Assembly (NCBI GenBank): GCA_011170285.1
Contig: DUEE01000004.1
Span: 1 to 46,212 of the forward strand
Direction of reading: 5' to 3'
From: Dehalococcoidia bacterium
GTDB lineage: Bacteria > Chloroflexota > Dehalococcoidia > Dehalococcoidales > W498
Length of the DNA: 46,212 nucleotides
The position numbers and the translations under genes are program-made. Positions 34,552 through 44,488 of this stretch are shown here, piece by piece (positions within the stretch are counted from its first letter, which is position 1; every line of letters begins with the position of its first letter). The notes below the pieces were generated by a model. It worked only from the letters and a program-made list of their open reading frames with translations. It was not told where the DNA came from and made no database searches.

Positions 34552-37275
34552 ATGAAAAAGCCGCTCTTAGTGCTATTTGATGGTAATGCCCTTGTCCACC
34601 GCGCCTTCCATGCCCTGCCTCCATTAACCGTGCGCAAAACCGGTGAGATGGTTGGTGCTGTTTACGGCTTTGCCCTTATGCTGCTGAAGACAATTAATGA
34701 GCTAAAGCCTACCCACTATGCCATTGCCTTTGATAAGGCAGCTCCTACCTTCAGGCATCAAATGTTTGACCAGTATAAGGCACAGCGACCCCCAACTCCT
34801 GATGAGCTGGTTAATCAGTTGGGACGAGTCAGGCAATTGGTAGAAGCCTTTCATATCCCTATCTTTGAGCTTGATGACTATGAGGCAGACGATGTCTTAG
34901 GTACCCTCAGCCACCAGGCTAGTGACCAGGACATTGATACTATCATTGTTACCGGTGATGCTGATGCTATGCAACTGGTATCACCCCGAGTAAGGGTGCT
35001 TACCCCGAGGGGAATCTTTGGTGACACTATGCTCTACGATGAATCGGCTGTAAGCCAGAAATATAGTATCAAGCCTGAGCAGATTGCTGACTTTAAGGCA
35101 TTAAAGGGTGACCCCTCGGATAACATCCCCGGCGTCCCCGGAATAGGTGAAAAAACTGCTGTCAAGCTCCTCCAGCAATTTGGCTCTATAGACCAAATCT
35201 ATGCCCATATAGACGAGGTAACCCCACCCAAACTCCAGGCTCTCTTACGGGAAAATGAAGACCTTACCCGCCAGAGTAAGATTTTAGCTACCATCGTTAT
35301 CCAGACACCGGTTAGCCTTAGCCTTGATAACTGCAGGGTTAGTCATTATGACCGACATCGGGTAACCGAGCTTTTCCACGAACTGGAGTTTTCTAGCCTG
35401 CTGCCTAAACTGCCTGAGATGGAAGCAGCAATGGCAGCGCCCGAACCCCCCACTCAGGTTAAAACTGAGCCCCCACTCCAGCGAGCCTATCATATCATAG
35501 ATACCACCTCAGCCCTTGACGAACTGATAAATCGTCTATCAACAGCTATGTCCTTTGCCTTTGACCTGGAGACGACAAGTGTAAATGCTATGCTAGCCCA
35601 ACCGGTAGGCATATCTCTATCGCTAAGCCCGGGCGAGGCTTACTACATCCCTGTCGGTCATGTCGGCTGGGGGCAGGTAGAACAACTACCACTAGAACAA
35701 GTTCTCAATAGGCTTAGGCTCCCACTGGAAGACGCTAATCTAGCCAAATTTGCCCACAATGGTAAGTATGATATGACAGTGCTGGCTGAAAATGGCGTGA
35801 CCGTCAACAACCTGACTTTTGATACTATGGTCGCTGCTCACCTTCTGGGTGAGAAATTCCTGGGCTTGAAAGCTCTTGCTTTCAGCCGGCTGGATATTGA
35901 AATGACAACTATCACTACTCTTATCGGCTCAGGGGCTAAGCAACTTTCTATGTCCCAAGTAGAGATAAGTCAGGCTGCCGATTATGCCTGTGCTGATGCT
36001 GACATTACCGGGCGATTAAAAGATTTGTTTGAAGCAGAACTGCGCCAGCAAGGGCTGTGGCAGTTATTCTCTGAGGTTGAAATGCCACTGGTGACGGTAC
36101 TTACCTGTATGGAAAGAAACGGGGTAGCTCTGGATATAGAATTACTGAGGCAGATGTCACACCGTCTCGGCGAGCAATTGATGAAACTGGAAGTTGAAAT
36201 ATATAACACTGTCGGTCATCGTTTCAATATAAACTCGTCCCAGCAGTTGGGTTCTGTCCTCTCCCAGGAACTAAAACTGCCACTAGGGCGTAAAACCAAG
36301 ACTGGATTCTCTACTGGGGCTTCAGTGTTGGAGGAATTCCGCGGAGTCCACCCCATAATAGAATTTGTCCTGGACTACCGCCAGTTAAGCAAAATAAAGT
36401 CGACCTATACCGATACTCTGGTTGGCATAATAAACCCTAAAACGGGTCGGGTGCATACCAGCTTTAATCAAACACGGGCAGCTACTGGTCGTCTTTCCTC
36501 AAGCGAGCCTAACCTGCAAAACATACTCGTTCGTGGTGAACTGGGCAAACAGGTAAGGCGAGCCTTTATTACTCCATTAGGCTCTTGCCTAGTGGCTGGG
36601 GACTACTCACAGATTGACCTCCGTGCCCTGGCTCACCTGTCTCAGGACGCAAGCCTGATTAGTGCCTTCCGCCGGGATGAAGATATTCATGCTGCTACCG
36701 CCGCCCAGGTCTTTGGCGTGGATGCCTCACAGGTAACACCAGATATGCGCCGTGTGGCTAAAACAGTTAATTTTGGCGTCATCTATGGTATGAGCGGCTA
36801 CGGGTTGGAGCAGGCAACGGAGCTATCACGGGAAGAGGCTGCCCAGTTCATTAACTCCTATTTTGATAAGTACCCTGGGGTAAAGCGATATCTTGAGTCT
36901 ACTAAAAAGCAGGCAAGGGAAAGGGGCTATGTTCAAACGCTACTGGGTAGAAGACGCTTTGTCCCCGATATCAACTCCTCAAACCGGCAGGTTAGGGAAG
37001 CCGCTGAGCGTATGGCAATAAATATGCCGGTACAGGGAACCTCAGCCGATATTATAAAGGTGGCTATGATTAACCTGCACCGGGAGATGCAAAAGCGCCA
37101 AATGAAGAGCAAGATGCTGCTTCAAGTGCACGATGAACTCGTCCTTGAGGTGCCCGAGGCTGAACTGGAAGAGATGCGCCAACTCCTTCCTGAAATAATG
37201 TCCACCGCTGTGGAACTCAGCGTTCCGCTGAAAGTAGACATCAAAACCGGCAACAACTGGGGGGAGATGCAGTAA
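34552..37275 (+). CDS. polA: DNA polymerase I
   Basis: This encodes 907 residues (909 if the ATG at 34546 is used). The N-terminal 5'-3' exonuclease (1-290) has LFDGNALVHRAF, DDYEADDVLGTL and GIGEKTAVKLL. The 3'-5' proofreading domain keeps its acids: FDLETTS, NGKYDMTVL and YACADADIT. The polymerase domain has motif A VAGDYSQIDLRALAHLS, the O-helix RRVAKTVNFGVIYGMSGYGL and motif C VHDELVLEVPE. In motif A the usual Glu of DYSQIELR, the steric-gate residue of PolA, is Asp. Enzyme roles are Okazaki-fragment processing and repair. The start at 34552 is chosen from the -10 position. mutM follows after five bases, forming a DNA-repair pair. Confidence 0.95.
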   Translation: MKKPLLVLFDGNALVHRAFHALPPLTVRKTGEMVGAVYGFALMLLKTINELKPTHYAIAFDKAAPTFRHQMFDQYKAQRPPTPDELVNQLGRVRQLVEAFHIPIFELDDYEADDVLGTLSHQASDQDIDTIIVTGDADAMQLVSPRVRVLTPRGIFGDTMLYDESAVSQKYSIKPEQIADFKALKGDPSDNIPGVPGIGEKTAVKLLQQFGSIDQIYAHIDEVTPPKLQALLRENEDLTRQSKILATIVIQTPVSLSLDNCRVSHYDRHRVTELFHELEFSSLLPKLPEMEAAMAAPEPPTQVKTEPPLQRAYHIIDTTSALDELINRLSTAMSFAFDLETTSVNAMLAQPVGISLSLSPGEAYYIPVGHVGWGQVEQLPLEQVLNRLRLPLEDANLAKFAHNGKYDMTVLAENGVTVNNLTFDTMVAAHLLGEKFLGLKALAFSRLDIEMTTITTLIGSGAKQLSMSQVEISQAADYACADADITGRLKDLFEAELRQQGLWQLFSEVEMPLVTVLTCMERNGVALDIELLRQMSHRLGEQLMKLEVEIYNTVGHRFNINSSQQLGSVLSQELKLPLGRKTKTGFSTGASVLEEFRGVHPIIEFVLDYRQLSKIKSTYTDTLVGIINPKTGRVHTSFNQTRAATGRLSSSEPNLQNILVRGELGKQVRRAFITPLGSCLVAGDYSQIDLRALAHLSQDASLISAFRRDEDIHAATAAQVFGVDASQVTPDMRRVAKTVNFGVIYGMSGYGLEQATELSREEAAQFINSYFDKYPGVKRYLESTKKQARERGYVQTLLGRRRFVPDINSSNRQVREAAERMAINMPVQGTSADIIKVAMINLHREMQKRQMKSKMLLQVHDELVLEVPEAELEEMRQLLPEIMSTAVELSVPLKVDIKTGNNWGEMQ

Positions 37276-37280
37276 CTGAG

Positions 37281-38105
37281 ATGCCTGAACTGCCTGAGGT
37301 AGAGACGATAAAGAATGAGTTGCTGCCTTACCTTGTCAATCGCCGCATTACCGGCGTCACCCTATTCTGGGAGGGGATAGTCCGCCAGCCTTCAGCGGCA
37401 GAGTTCTCCTCTTGCCTTAAGGGAAAAAGGATAATTGAAGTGGCACGACGCGGCAAATACCTCATCTTTAGTCTAACCAGCAGCGAGGCACTAGTTATCC
37501 ATCTAAAAATGACTGGCTCTCTACTGCTAAGGTCAGCTTCGGCAGAGCCTGATAAGTTCATCCGTGCTATACTCCATCTGGATAACGGATCAGAGATCCG
37601 CTTTCGCGACCCGCGCAAATTTGGGGTGATGTGGCTGGTAAAGGATGCAGACACCGTTGTCGCTAAGCTCGGTCCGGAACCACTGGAGGCTGGATTTACT
37701 CCTCAAGTTTTGGCTGAGCGCTTGCGTAACCGTAAAGCACCAATAAAAGCTCTTCTCTTTGACCAGACCTTCATTGCCGGCATCGGTAATATGTATGCTG
37801 ATGAAGCCCTGTTTGCTGCCAGAATCCACCCACTAAGGTCAGGAGGGAGCCTATCTCCAGAAGAGATTGAGAGTCTTTATGGTGCCATTCAGCGGGTGTT
37901 GTGGTCAGCCATTGGTAATAAGGGGGCTAGTACAGATACCTATTTCCGCCCCGATGGCACACGGGGAGCCGCACACTTTGAGTTTCAGGTTGCCCATCGC
38001 CTGGGTGGTAAGCTCTGCTCTAACTGCGGCACCCCTATTGAGCGCATAGTTGTCCGCAACCGTGGCACCTACTTCTGCCCTAAGTGTCAGGCACGGGGAG
38101 ACTAA
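37281..38105 (+). CDS. mutM: Formamidopyrimidine-DNA glycosylase
   Basis: This encodes 274 residues. Removal of the initiator Met exposes the catalytic Pro of PELPEVETIK. The family Lys in LVIHLKMTGSL, the H2TH helix region with FDQTFIAGIGNMYADEALFAA and the C-terminal zinc finger CSNCG-x-CPKC (CSNCGTPIERIVVRNRGTYF, then CPKCQ) are complete. It excises 8-oxoguanine and formamidopyrimidines and nicks the abasic site. It is five bases after polA, same operon. Confidence 0.96.
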   Translation: MPELPEVETIKNELLPYLVNRRITGVTLFWEGIVRQPSAAEFSSCLKGKRIIEVARRGKYLIFSLTSSEALVIHLKMTGSLLLRSASAEPDKFIRAILHLDNGSEIRFRDPRKFGVMWLVKDADTVVAKLGPEPLEAGFTPQVLAERLRNRKAPIKALLFDQTFIAGIGNMYADEALFAARIHPLRSGGSLSPEEIESLYGAIQRVLWSAIGNKGASTDTYFRPDGTRGAAHFEFQVAHRLGGKLCSNCGTPIERIVVRNRGTYFCPKCQARGD

Positions 38106-38282
38106 GGGAGTAGCCAAAGCCTTGCATAGTGCTATGAGTAATCAGGAAGTTTCTGTTAGGCAATGTGTCTATGCTGGTGCGTGACTCACTTGGTTCCATT
38201 AGATTTTGTTTGACCAACCATTCTCCGTATTGATAAACTAGGTATAGTTATAATATTTGGATTCGGCTGAAGGTTTTTACTC

Positions 38283-39041
38283 ATGATTCCAATTTCCCAC
38301 CCTTTGTATAATGCTAGGCTTCAAAGTGATAGAGCGAAGACACACCTCAGCAACCTCAAGCGAAGAATCACCAAGTTTAATAAGAGTGCCACAGTCTTCG
38401 AGGCAATCACCGAGAAAGATGAATATGGAAGGCAGGACTTCCGTTAGCCTCCCTCCATCCCTGATTCCTGGGGGCCTATCGTTTCTGATTTCGCCAGCAG
38501 GCTCAGAGCTGCCTTGAATTATGTGGCTTGGGAATTGTCCGTCAAGCATATGCGAGACATCGGAGCGGGCCGTGAGCCTTCTGGACAGACTCAATTCCCT
38601 ATCTGTGATACCCTTGCGAGCTATACAAGGACTAGGCAACAACAAATTCCCGACATCCTGCCTACAGCTCTCCCAGAAATTGAGCGAGTTCAGCCGTATA
38701 ATAGAACGGATTGGCCTGAAACACACTTGCTCTCTATCCTCAGGGAGTTGTCCAACAAGACCAGTCATCGATTCGTCATCCAACCTGACCGTATCGCCCA
38801 AATCGTCATGCCCCCCAAAAGCACAATTGGCATCGGAACCAAAGTCAATAAGCCAGCAATAATAACGCAACTACCCGCCCACATGAGAGACCCCCAAGCG
38901 AATCTCAAGCCATACATCACGATTAAGGTAAGCCTCGATATACCCACCATATCGCCAGCTATTCACGACATCACAATATTGGATGGCATATATCAATTTG
39001 TCTGTAAAGAGGTAATCACACGATTCACTAGCTTCTTTTAG
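38283..39041 (+). pseudogene. Hypothetical gene interrupted by a single in-frame TAG
   Basis: An ATG at 38283 opens a 54-residue frame (MIPISHPLYNARLQSDRAKT at its start) that stops at TAG 38445-38447. The same frame then runs open for a further 197 codons to a TAG at 39039-39041. Reading through gives PPSIPDSWGPIVSDFASRLR, AALNYVAWELS and TQFPICD, and later VQPYNRTDWPETHLLSILRE and NKTSHRFVI. This is the pattern of a known uncharacterised family (WG-IVxDxhHNLRSALDhLAxxL ... LxxLxxLxNxDKHR). No frameshift is needed, so one nonsense codon is the only visible lesion. TATAAT at 38249-38254 may be its promoter. It could be a fresh pseudogene, a readthrough gene or a base error. Confidence 0.7.
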
Positions 39042-39205
39042 CAATTTATAGGGAGCAAGATAATCAATCATTTGGATTCATCCACTCCCCACAATAACTG
39101 GGTGCTTCTTTGGAGTTTCGCAACAAGCTCTATAGTTGCTTCATACGGAGGTATAATGATACAATAGGTTGTTCAACTGACTAATAGCGAGGAAAGCATA
39201 TTACT

Positions 39206-39325
39206 ATGGCTGACAAACCTCTTGTAGATTTAAAGACCTTTATAGAGAATGTAAATAAGAAGGATAAGAAGCGCAACGGCCTGAAAATTCGTTTTGCCTT
39301 CGTCAACCGAAAGCGGAAAGGGTAA
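39206..39325 (+). CDS. Possible 39-residue basic small protein
   Basis: An ATG at 39206 with GAGGAAA about nine bases upstream opens a 39-codon frame, MADKPLVDLKTFIENVNKKD followed by a Lys/Arg-rich tail. TATAAT at 39152-39157 is upstream. The composition is protein-like, but no family is recognised. It sits between the amber-interrupted gene and the convergent radical SAM gene. It could be real or chance. Confidence 0.35.
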   Translation: MADKPLVDLKTFIENVNKKDKKRNGLKIRFAFVNRKRKG

Positions 39326-39334
39326 AAAATACCC

Positions 39335-40342
39335 TTATTTCCGTCTGTCAGCACTTAAGGAGAAGGGGTGGCCTTCTCGTTCAAAGTCAGGCAGGTAGTT
39401 TTCCGATGCCCCCATTTCCTGCACCCAACCGTTCTCTAATCCCACCTCATTCAGTAACTCAAGAACGGCTGTGTACTCAGATACCGAAATCGTCCTCGCC
39501 AGCAGGGGAATCCGCTTCGCCCGGTGCAGGGGTAAGTATTGAGACATTATGCTAACCGTGACCGTGAGCGAGATCTCGCTGGCCAGCCAGGTGAGTGAGT
39601 CCTCGCTACCTGCCAGCCCATTGGGCAGAATAAGGTGGCGCACAATCAATCCCCGCTGGGCCAGCCCAGATTCATCCACTACCAATTCCCCAACCTGTCT
39701 ATACATCTCTTTGATAGCCTCACGAGACCGTACTACATAACCCGGGGCCTGCGAGAATTCTTTAGCCCAGGTATTAGAGGCATATCTCAAATCAGGCAGG
39801 TAAATACTTATTATACCGTCAAGCTCCTTTAGAGTTTTAACTGAGTCAAAGCTGTTGGTGTTATAAACCAGTGGTATCTTTAGTCCCATAGGCACTGCTT
39901 CCAGCACTGCTCGAACCAATTGAGGGACAAAGTGTGAGGGGGAAACAAGGTTGATGTTGTGGCATCTCAGTTCATCCTGAAGATAGAGCATACTCTCAGC
40001 CAGGGTATGGGAATCAATCTCCTTAGATTGTTGCCTTTCCCAGTCCTGGCTTATCTGGTAATTTTGGCAATAGACACATCGCATATTGCAATTACCAAAG
40101 AATATTGCCCCCGACCCCCTACTTCCCGAAAGAGCTGGCTCTTCCCCGTGGTGAGCGCAAACCGCAGCCACTATGGGTAAATAAGCCGAATGGCAAAACC
40201 CCAGTTCACCTTCAATCCGGTTGACCCCACACTCCCGGGGGCAGATATCACATGAAGGTAATCGCGCCTCAAGCCTCTCCACCCGCCGTTCAAGCTCACC
40301 GGAGTGGAATAAAGATATGTATTTTGGTTCCTGAGATTTCAT
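39335..40342 (-). CDS. PflA-like radical SAM protein
   Basis: This encodes 335 residues. The N-terminus has CDICPRECGVNRIEGELGFC, the extra Cys motif of the PflX-type 'putative pyruvate formate-lyase activating enzyme' group. The radical SAM CxxxCxxC is in GNCNMRCVYCQNYQIS, followed by a TIM-barrel-like region (LVSPSHFVPQLVRAVL, IPLVYNTNSFDSVKTL, GIISIYLPDLRY). It generates a 5'-deoxyadenosyl radical; the substrate is unknown. No glycyl radical enzyme gene is adjacent, so the true partner is unclear. It is 31 bp downstream of a DUF3795 gene, same strand. Confidence 0.85.
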   Translation of the reverse strand: MKSQEPKYISLFHSGELERRVERLEARLPSCDICPRECGVNRIEGELGFCHSAYLPIVAAVCAHHGEEPALSGSRGSGAIFFGNCNMRCVYCQNYQISQDWERQQSKEIDSHTLAESMLYLQDELRCHNINLVSPSHFVPQLVRAVLEAVPMGLKIPLVYNTNSFDSVKTLKELDGIISIYLPDLRYASNTWAKEFSQAPGYVVRSREAIKEMYRQVGELVVDESGLAQRGLIVRHLILPNGLAGSEDSLTWLASEISLTVTVSIMSQYLPLHRAKRIPLLARTISVSEYTAVLELLNEVGLENGWVQEMGASENYLPDFEREGHPFSLSADRRK

Positions 40343-40373
40343 TTAAGCCTTCATAAAAGGGTGAGGTAGGTAA

Positions 40374-40949
40374 TCACCTTCTCAACTTTAAGTCGATTTG
40401 TAATGTATCAGCTAAACTGCTAATCGCCGCTCTGACAATCTTGGTTTTCTCTTTAATACTAATATCTTCGGTTATCTCTGTTTCCGCATCTGCCATTGCT
40501 TCCTTCAACTTGTCTAGTGGTATCAGTTGACAGCTAGTGCAGTAGAAACTCTTGGAACGACCCTCATCGTAGTTATCAATAAGGTGCCTGAGGAATGCTT
40601 GCTTTTTAATTTCCAGTTGGGCGAATTCCTCGATACCATTCTTCTGGATTAAAGCGAAGTTGGCGGTAAGAGGCTTATACGAAATGAAGGAATCCTTGTT
40701 CTTAGCCGAATCTAAAAGCTTACCTATTTTTTCACATACGCCACAATCGGCGCATTGAGCGCATGTTTCAAGGTTCCTCTGTTTAACACAGCAGGTGATA
40801 AATCCGCACGAGGGATGTTTCTGCCAGAAATCCGTTCCGCAGCAGCCGGGACATCTTGATGTCCCTTCGGTATGGTATCTCGGGCATAGACCGCAGTTAA
40901 GACCACAGGCACCAACTACTGGATATTTCTTAAGTGGGTATTTATCCAT
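40374..40949 (-). CDS. DUF3795 cysteine-rich protein
   Basis: This encodes 191 residues. The N-terminal 80 residues contain many Cys in CxxCxxC-like spacings (GACGLNCGLCPRYHT, CPGCCG, CGFITCC, CAQCADCGVC), the DUF3795 pattern thought to bind metal or Fe-S. The C-terminal part is helical with a further CTSC. Function is unknown. It precedes the radical SAM gene and may be cotranscribed with it. Confidence 0.8.
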   Translation of the reverse strand: MDKYPLKKYPVVGACGLNCGLCPRYHTEGTSRCPGCCGTDFWQKHPSCGFITCCVKQRNLETCAQCADCGVCEKIGKLLDSAKNKDSFISYKPLTANFALIQKNGIEEFAQLEIKKQAFLRHLIDNYDEGRSKSFYCTSCQLIPLDKLKEAMADAETEITEDISIKEKTKIVRAAISSLADTLQIDLKLRR

Positions 40950-41027
40950 CTCTGCATTGCCTTCTCTTATTTACTAATCCTATTCATCAGGGTGTTCAAG
41001 ATGGGCGCTACCCCTCTTTCATATATT

Positions 41028-41108
41028 CCTCACCTTCTCCTTTGAAGTCTCCTGAGGCGACTCGCCTTGTGCGGGGAGAGGGGGAGCGAGGGAGTGAAGT
41101 AGATAAAT
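41028..41108. repeat. Dispersed palindromic repeat
   Basis: CCTCACCTTCTCCTTTGAAG, then CTCCTGAGGCGA-CTCGCC-TTGTGCGGGGAGAG and GGAGTGAAGTAGATAAATAA. The inner block is nearly identical to the copy at 24755-24786. Bases 40950-41238 otherwise hold no gene that I can see. Confidence 0.7.
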
Positions 41109-41238
41109 AAATCACCCTATTTAAGCAATTCATATGGTCTACATGTTTCTGCCTCAATTTATCTCAGGCAATACTCTTTATCCAGCACCGCCATGGTTTG
41201 GAATAGTTTTAGCGCTGCCAAGAGCTTTTCAGTGAAAT

Positions 41239-42933
41239 TCATTTATCCTCATGCTTCTCTATCTTGGCCCAGGTATCCCGTAACGGCACCGTCCGATTGA
41301 ATACGATTTTCCCAGCAGATGAATCGGGATCGACGCAGAAATAGCCCTGTCTCTCGAATTGGTACCGACTGCCGGGTGTTGCATTGGCAAGACTGGGTTC
41401 AACACGGCACGAGGCTAATATCTCCAGGGAATTGGGATTCAAATAAGCCTTGAAATCAGCTCCATCCTCCACATTAGTTGGGTCTTCCTTAATGAATAAT
41501 TGATTGTACAAGCGTACTTCAGCTTCGAGTGCATACTTAGCCGAAACCCAGTGCAATGTTGCCTTGACCTTCCGACCATACGGGGAATCACCCCCCCGTG
41601 TGGCTGGGTCATAAGTGCAGTGGAGTTCAACCACTTCTCCACTTTGTTCATCCTTAGACACATCCACACAGGTGATAAAGTATGCGTATCTCAGCCGCAC
41701 CTCACGGCCTGGCGCCAGACGGAAGAAGTTCTTTGGTGGGTCTTCACGGAAATCATCGCGTTCAATATATAGCACGCGCGAAAAGGGTACCTTTCGTGTC
41801 CCCGCTCCGGGGTACTCGGGATTATTCACTGCATCCAATTCTTCCACTTGGTCTTCCGGATAGTTATCAATGACCACCCGCAGTGGGCGTAAAACTCCCA
41901 TAACACGTTGAGCTTGCTTGTTCAAATCCTGGCGGAGGCAGTGCTCAAGTAAGGCAATACCAATCGTACTGCCGGTCTTCGCCACTCCAATGCGCCGAGA
42001 AAAGTTGCGAATGGACTCCGGTGTGTAGCCACGTCTGCGCAAACCCGATATCGTAGGCATACGTGGATCATCCCATCCACTCACCTGCCCTTTCTGTACC
42101 AGTTCCAGAAGCATGCGCTTGCTCATCACGGTGTAGGTGAGATTGAGTCGGGCAAACTCAATCTGATGGGGATGATAGATACCCAATTCGTCCAGGAACC
42201 AGTCGTATAGTGGGCGATGGTCTTCAAATTCCAGTGTGCAGATGGAATGGGTAATCCCTTCGATGGAATCCTCAAGTCCATGGGCCCAGTCGTACATCGG
42301 ATAGATGCACCACTTATCGCCCGTACGGGGGTGCTCGGAGTGCAGAATGCGATACATTACCGGATCGCGCATATTCAGATTCCGAGAAGCCATGTCAATT
42401 TTTGCTCGGAGCACACGTGAGCCGTCGGGGAATTCTCCGGCCCGCATGTGCCCAAACAAGTCGAGGTTTTCCTCGATTGAACGGTTTCGGTAAGGGCTAT
42501 GTCTGCCTGGGTGAGTTAATGTACCACGGTAGTCTCTGATCTCATCCGCGCTCAGTTCATCAACGTAAGCTTTACCAGCTTTAATCAACTGCACAGCATA
42601 TTCGTACATTTGCTCGAAGTAGTCCGACGCGTAGTACAGCCGATTCTCCCAGTCAAATCCCAGCCAGCGGATATCGTCAATGATTGAGTCGATATATTCC
42701 TGTTCTTCCTTGATGGGATTGGTGTCATCGAACCGCAGATTACAAAGGCCGTTGTAATCAGCGGCGATACCGAAATTGAGGCAGATGGCCTTGGCGTGTC
42801 CGATGTGTAGATAGCCGTTCGGCTCTGGAGGAAACCGGGTATGGACCTGACCTCCGTACTTATTTGTTTGAAGGTCATTATTGATAATGTCCCGGATAAA
42901 ATCGCGTGGTTGTTCAGAATTAGTTGTGTTCAT
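41239..42933 (-). CDS. glnS: Glutaminyl-tRNA synthetase
   Basis: This encodes 564 residues of a class I aminoacyl-tRNA synthetase. [20 protein letters not shown] holds HIGH at 43-46, and YTVMSKRML is the KMSKS-like loop near residue 270. The anticodon-binding beta-barrels follow ([42 protein letters not shown]). It charges tRNA-Gln directly with Gln. The neighbouring gltX charges tRNA-Glu. The gene is 68 bp downstream of gltX on the same strand. An upstream start is not needed. Confidence 0.95.
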   Translation of the reverse strand: MNTTNSEQPRDFIRDIINNDLQTNKYGGQVHTRFPPEPNGYLHIGHAKAICLNFGIAADYNGLCNLRFDDTNPIKEEQEYIDSIIDDIRWLGFDWENRLYYASDYFEQMYEYAVQLIKAGKAYVDELSADEIRDYRGTLTHPGRHSPYRNRSIEENLDLFGHMRAGEFPDGSRVLRAKIDMASRNLNMRDPVMYRILHSEHPRTGDKWCIYPMYDWAHGLEDSIEGITHSICTLEFEDHRPLYDWFLDELGIYHPHQIEFARLNLTYTVMSKRMLLELVQKGQVSGWDDPRMPTISGLRRRGYTPESIRNFSRRIGVAKTGSTIGIALLEHCLRQDLNKQAQRVMGVLRPLRVVIDNYPEDQVEELDAVNNPEYPGAGTRKVPFSRVLYIERDDFREDPPKNFFRLAPGREVRLRYAYFITCVDVSKDEQSGEVVELHCTYDPATRGGDSPYGRKVKATLHWVSAKYALEAEVRLYNQLFIKEDPTNVEDGADFKAYLNPNSLEILASCRVEPSLANATPGSRYQFERQGYFCVDPDSSAGKIVFNRTVPLRDTWAKIEKHEDK

Positions 42934-43001
42934 ATTCGTATAACCGTCCTATTGATTTCTGCACTTTGCTTAGAAGAATACACTAACAATCTCGGCAAAT
43001 T

Positions 43002-44471
43002 TCATTTATTTAATAGCTTTCCTATCGCAACCATAATCCTATGCAAACATCTTTCTTTACCCAGTACTACCATCGTCTCAAAGAGGGGAGGGGCAGCAGT
43101 GCGGCCAGTGGTAGCTACCCGTAGTGGGCTGAAAAGCTGCCCCGTATTAAGTTCCAGTTCCTTGGCTAGAGGACGAAGCGTGCCTTCCAGCGAATCACGG
43201 TTAAAGTTCTCCAGTAAAGATAGTTTTTCTTGAACGGCTTTCAGTGCCTTGACTGTAGTTTCGGTGGTCATCTTCTTACCCATGAGCATTGATGTTTCAT
43301 ATTCCAGTTCATCGAGAAAGAAGAAGTCAGCATATGTCGCAGCCTCTGCCAGTGTGTTTATCCGCTCCCGAATCAGTGGCACAATTCGGCTCACGTATTC
43401 TTTGGAGATAGGCCGTTTCACCTCTTTAGGCAATCCGCTTTCTAAAAACGGCATGATTTTCCGCAACAACTCTTCATGGCTCAACTCCCGCAGGGAGACG
43501 CCATTCATCCAGTACAGTTTCTCGTGATTGAAGATAGCGGCGGTCTGACTAACTCGCTCCAGAGAGAACTTATCTATTAGTTCCTGCCGGGACAAAATCT
43601 CGGTTCTATCATCAAGAGACCAGCCCAAAAGGGCGAGGAAGTTTACCATCGCCTCAGGTAAATAGCCCTGCTCCCGATACTCAGTTATAGACGATGCCCC
43701 GTGCCGCTTGCTCAGTTTACTGCGGTCAGCCCCCAATATCATAGGTAAGTGGGCAAACTGTGGCGGCTCAAATCCCAGAGCCTGATACATAAGCAAATGG
43801 CGGGGAGTGCTGGATAACCATTCCTCAGCCCGGAGGACGTGGCTTATCTCCATCAGATGGTCGTCGACGACACTGGCTAGATGATAAGTAGGATAGCCAT
43901 CCGATTTTAGCAAGACAAAGTCATCAAGGGTATTATTATCAAATACAACCTGACTGCGGATTAAATCGTTAAATCCGGTCTGCCCGCTAAGCGGGGTCTG
44001 GAAACGAACCACTGGCGTGATGCCTTCCTTTTTCTTGGCTGACCTTTCCTCATCACTTAAGTAGCGGCAGTGCCGGTCATAACCTAGCTGTTGCTTATGC
44101 CTGACCTGCTCAGCCCGCATCTCCTCCAGACGTTGAAGGGAGCAGTAGCAATAGTAGGCGTCCCCTTGAGAAACCAGTCTCTCGGCTGTCTGGCGATATA
44201 GCTCCAGGCGCTGTGACTGAAAGTAGGGACCATATTTACCCCCTACCTCAGGGCCCTCATCCCAATCCATGCCCAGCCAACGAAGACCGTCAAGGATAGC
44301 CTGCAACGCGTCTTCAACTTTCCTGGCAACATCGGTATCCTCAATGCGGACAATGAAGCTGCCCCCATAATGCCGGGCAAAGAGCCAGTTAAATAGAGCA
44401 GTCCTGATATTCCCTACATGAGGATAACCAGTAGGACTGGGCGCATAGCGGACTCTGACTGATTTAGTCAT
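43002..44471 (-). CDS. gltX: Glutamyl-tRNA synthetase
   Basis: This encodes 489 residues. RVRYAPSPTGYPHVGNIRTA is the N-terminal signature with the HIGH variant HVGN (18-21). RIEDTD, LGMDWDEGPEVGG and DRSKLSKRHGASSI (KLSKR loop) follow, then helical anticodon domains. It attaches Glu to tRNA-Glu. It is preceded by an unknown gene by 17 bp and followed by glnS. Confidence 0.95.
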   Translation of the reverse strand: MTKSVRVRYAPSPTGYPHVGNIRTALFNWLFARHYGGSFIVRIEDTDVARKVEDALQAILDGLRWLGMDWDEGPEVGGKYGPYFQSQRLELYRQTAERLVSQGDAYYCYCSLQRLEEMRAEQVRHKQQLGYDRHCRYLSDEERSAKKKEGITPVVRFQTPLSGQTGFNDLIRSQVVFDNNTLDDFVLLKSDGYPTYHLASVVDDHLMEISHVLRAEEWLSSTPRHLLMYQALGFEPPQFAHLPMILGADRSKLSKRHGASSITEYREQGYLPEAMVNFLALLGWSLDDRTEILSRQELIDKFSLERVSQTAAIFNHEKLYWMNGVSLRELSHEELLRKIMPFLESGLPKEVKRPISKEYVSRIVPLIRERINTLAEAATYADFFFLDELEYETSMLMGKKMTTETTVKALKAVQEKLSLLENFNRDSLEGTLRPLAKELELNTGQLFSPLRVATTGRTAAPPLFETMVVLGKERCLHRIMVAIGKLLNK

Positions 44472-44488
44472 GGAAATGCCTTTCTCTG

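Noticed and set aside
38277-38870. Minus-strand 197-residue frame opposite the amber-interrupted gene
   Set aside because: The plus-strand frame reads as a recognisable family across its whole length; the minus frame has no recognisable motif and is an antisense shadow.
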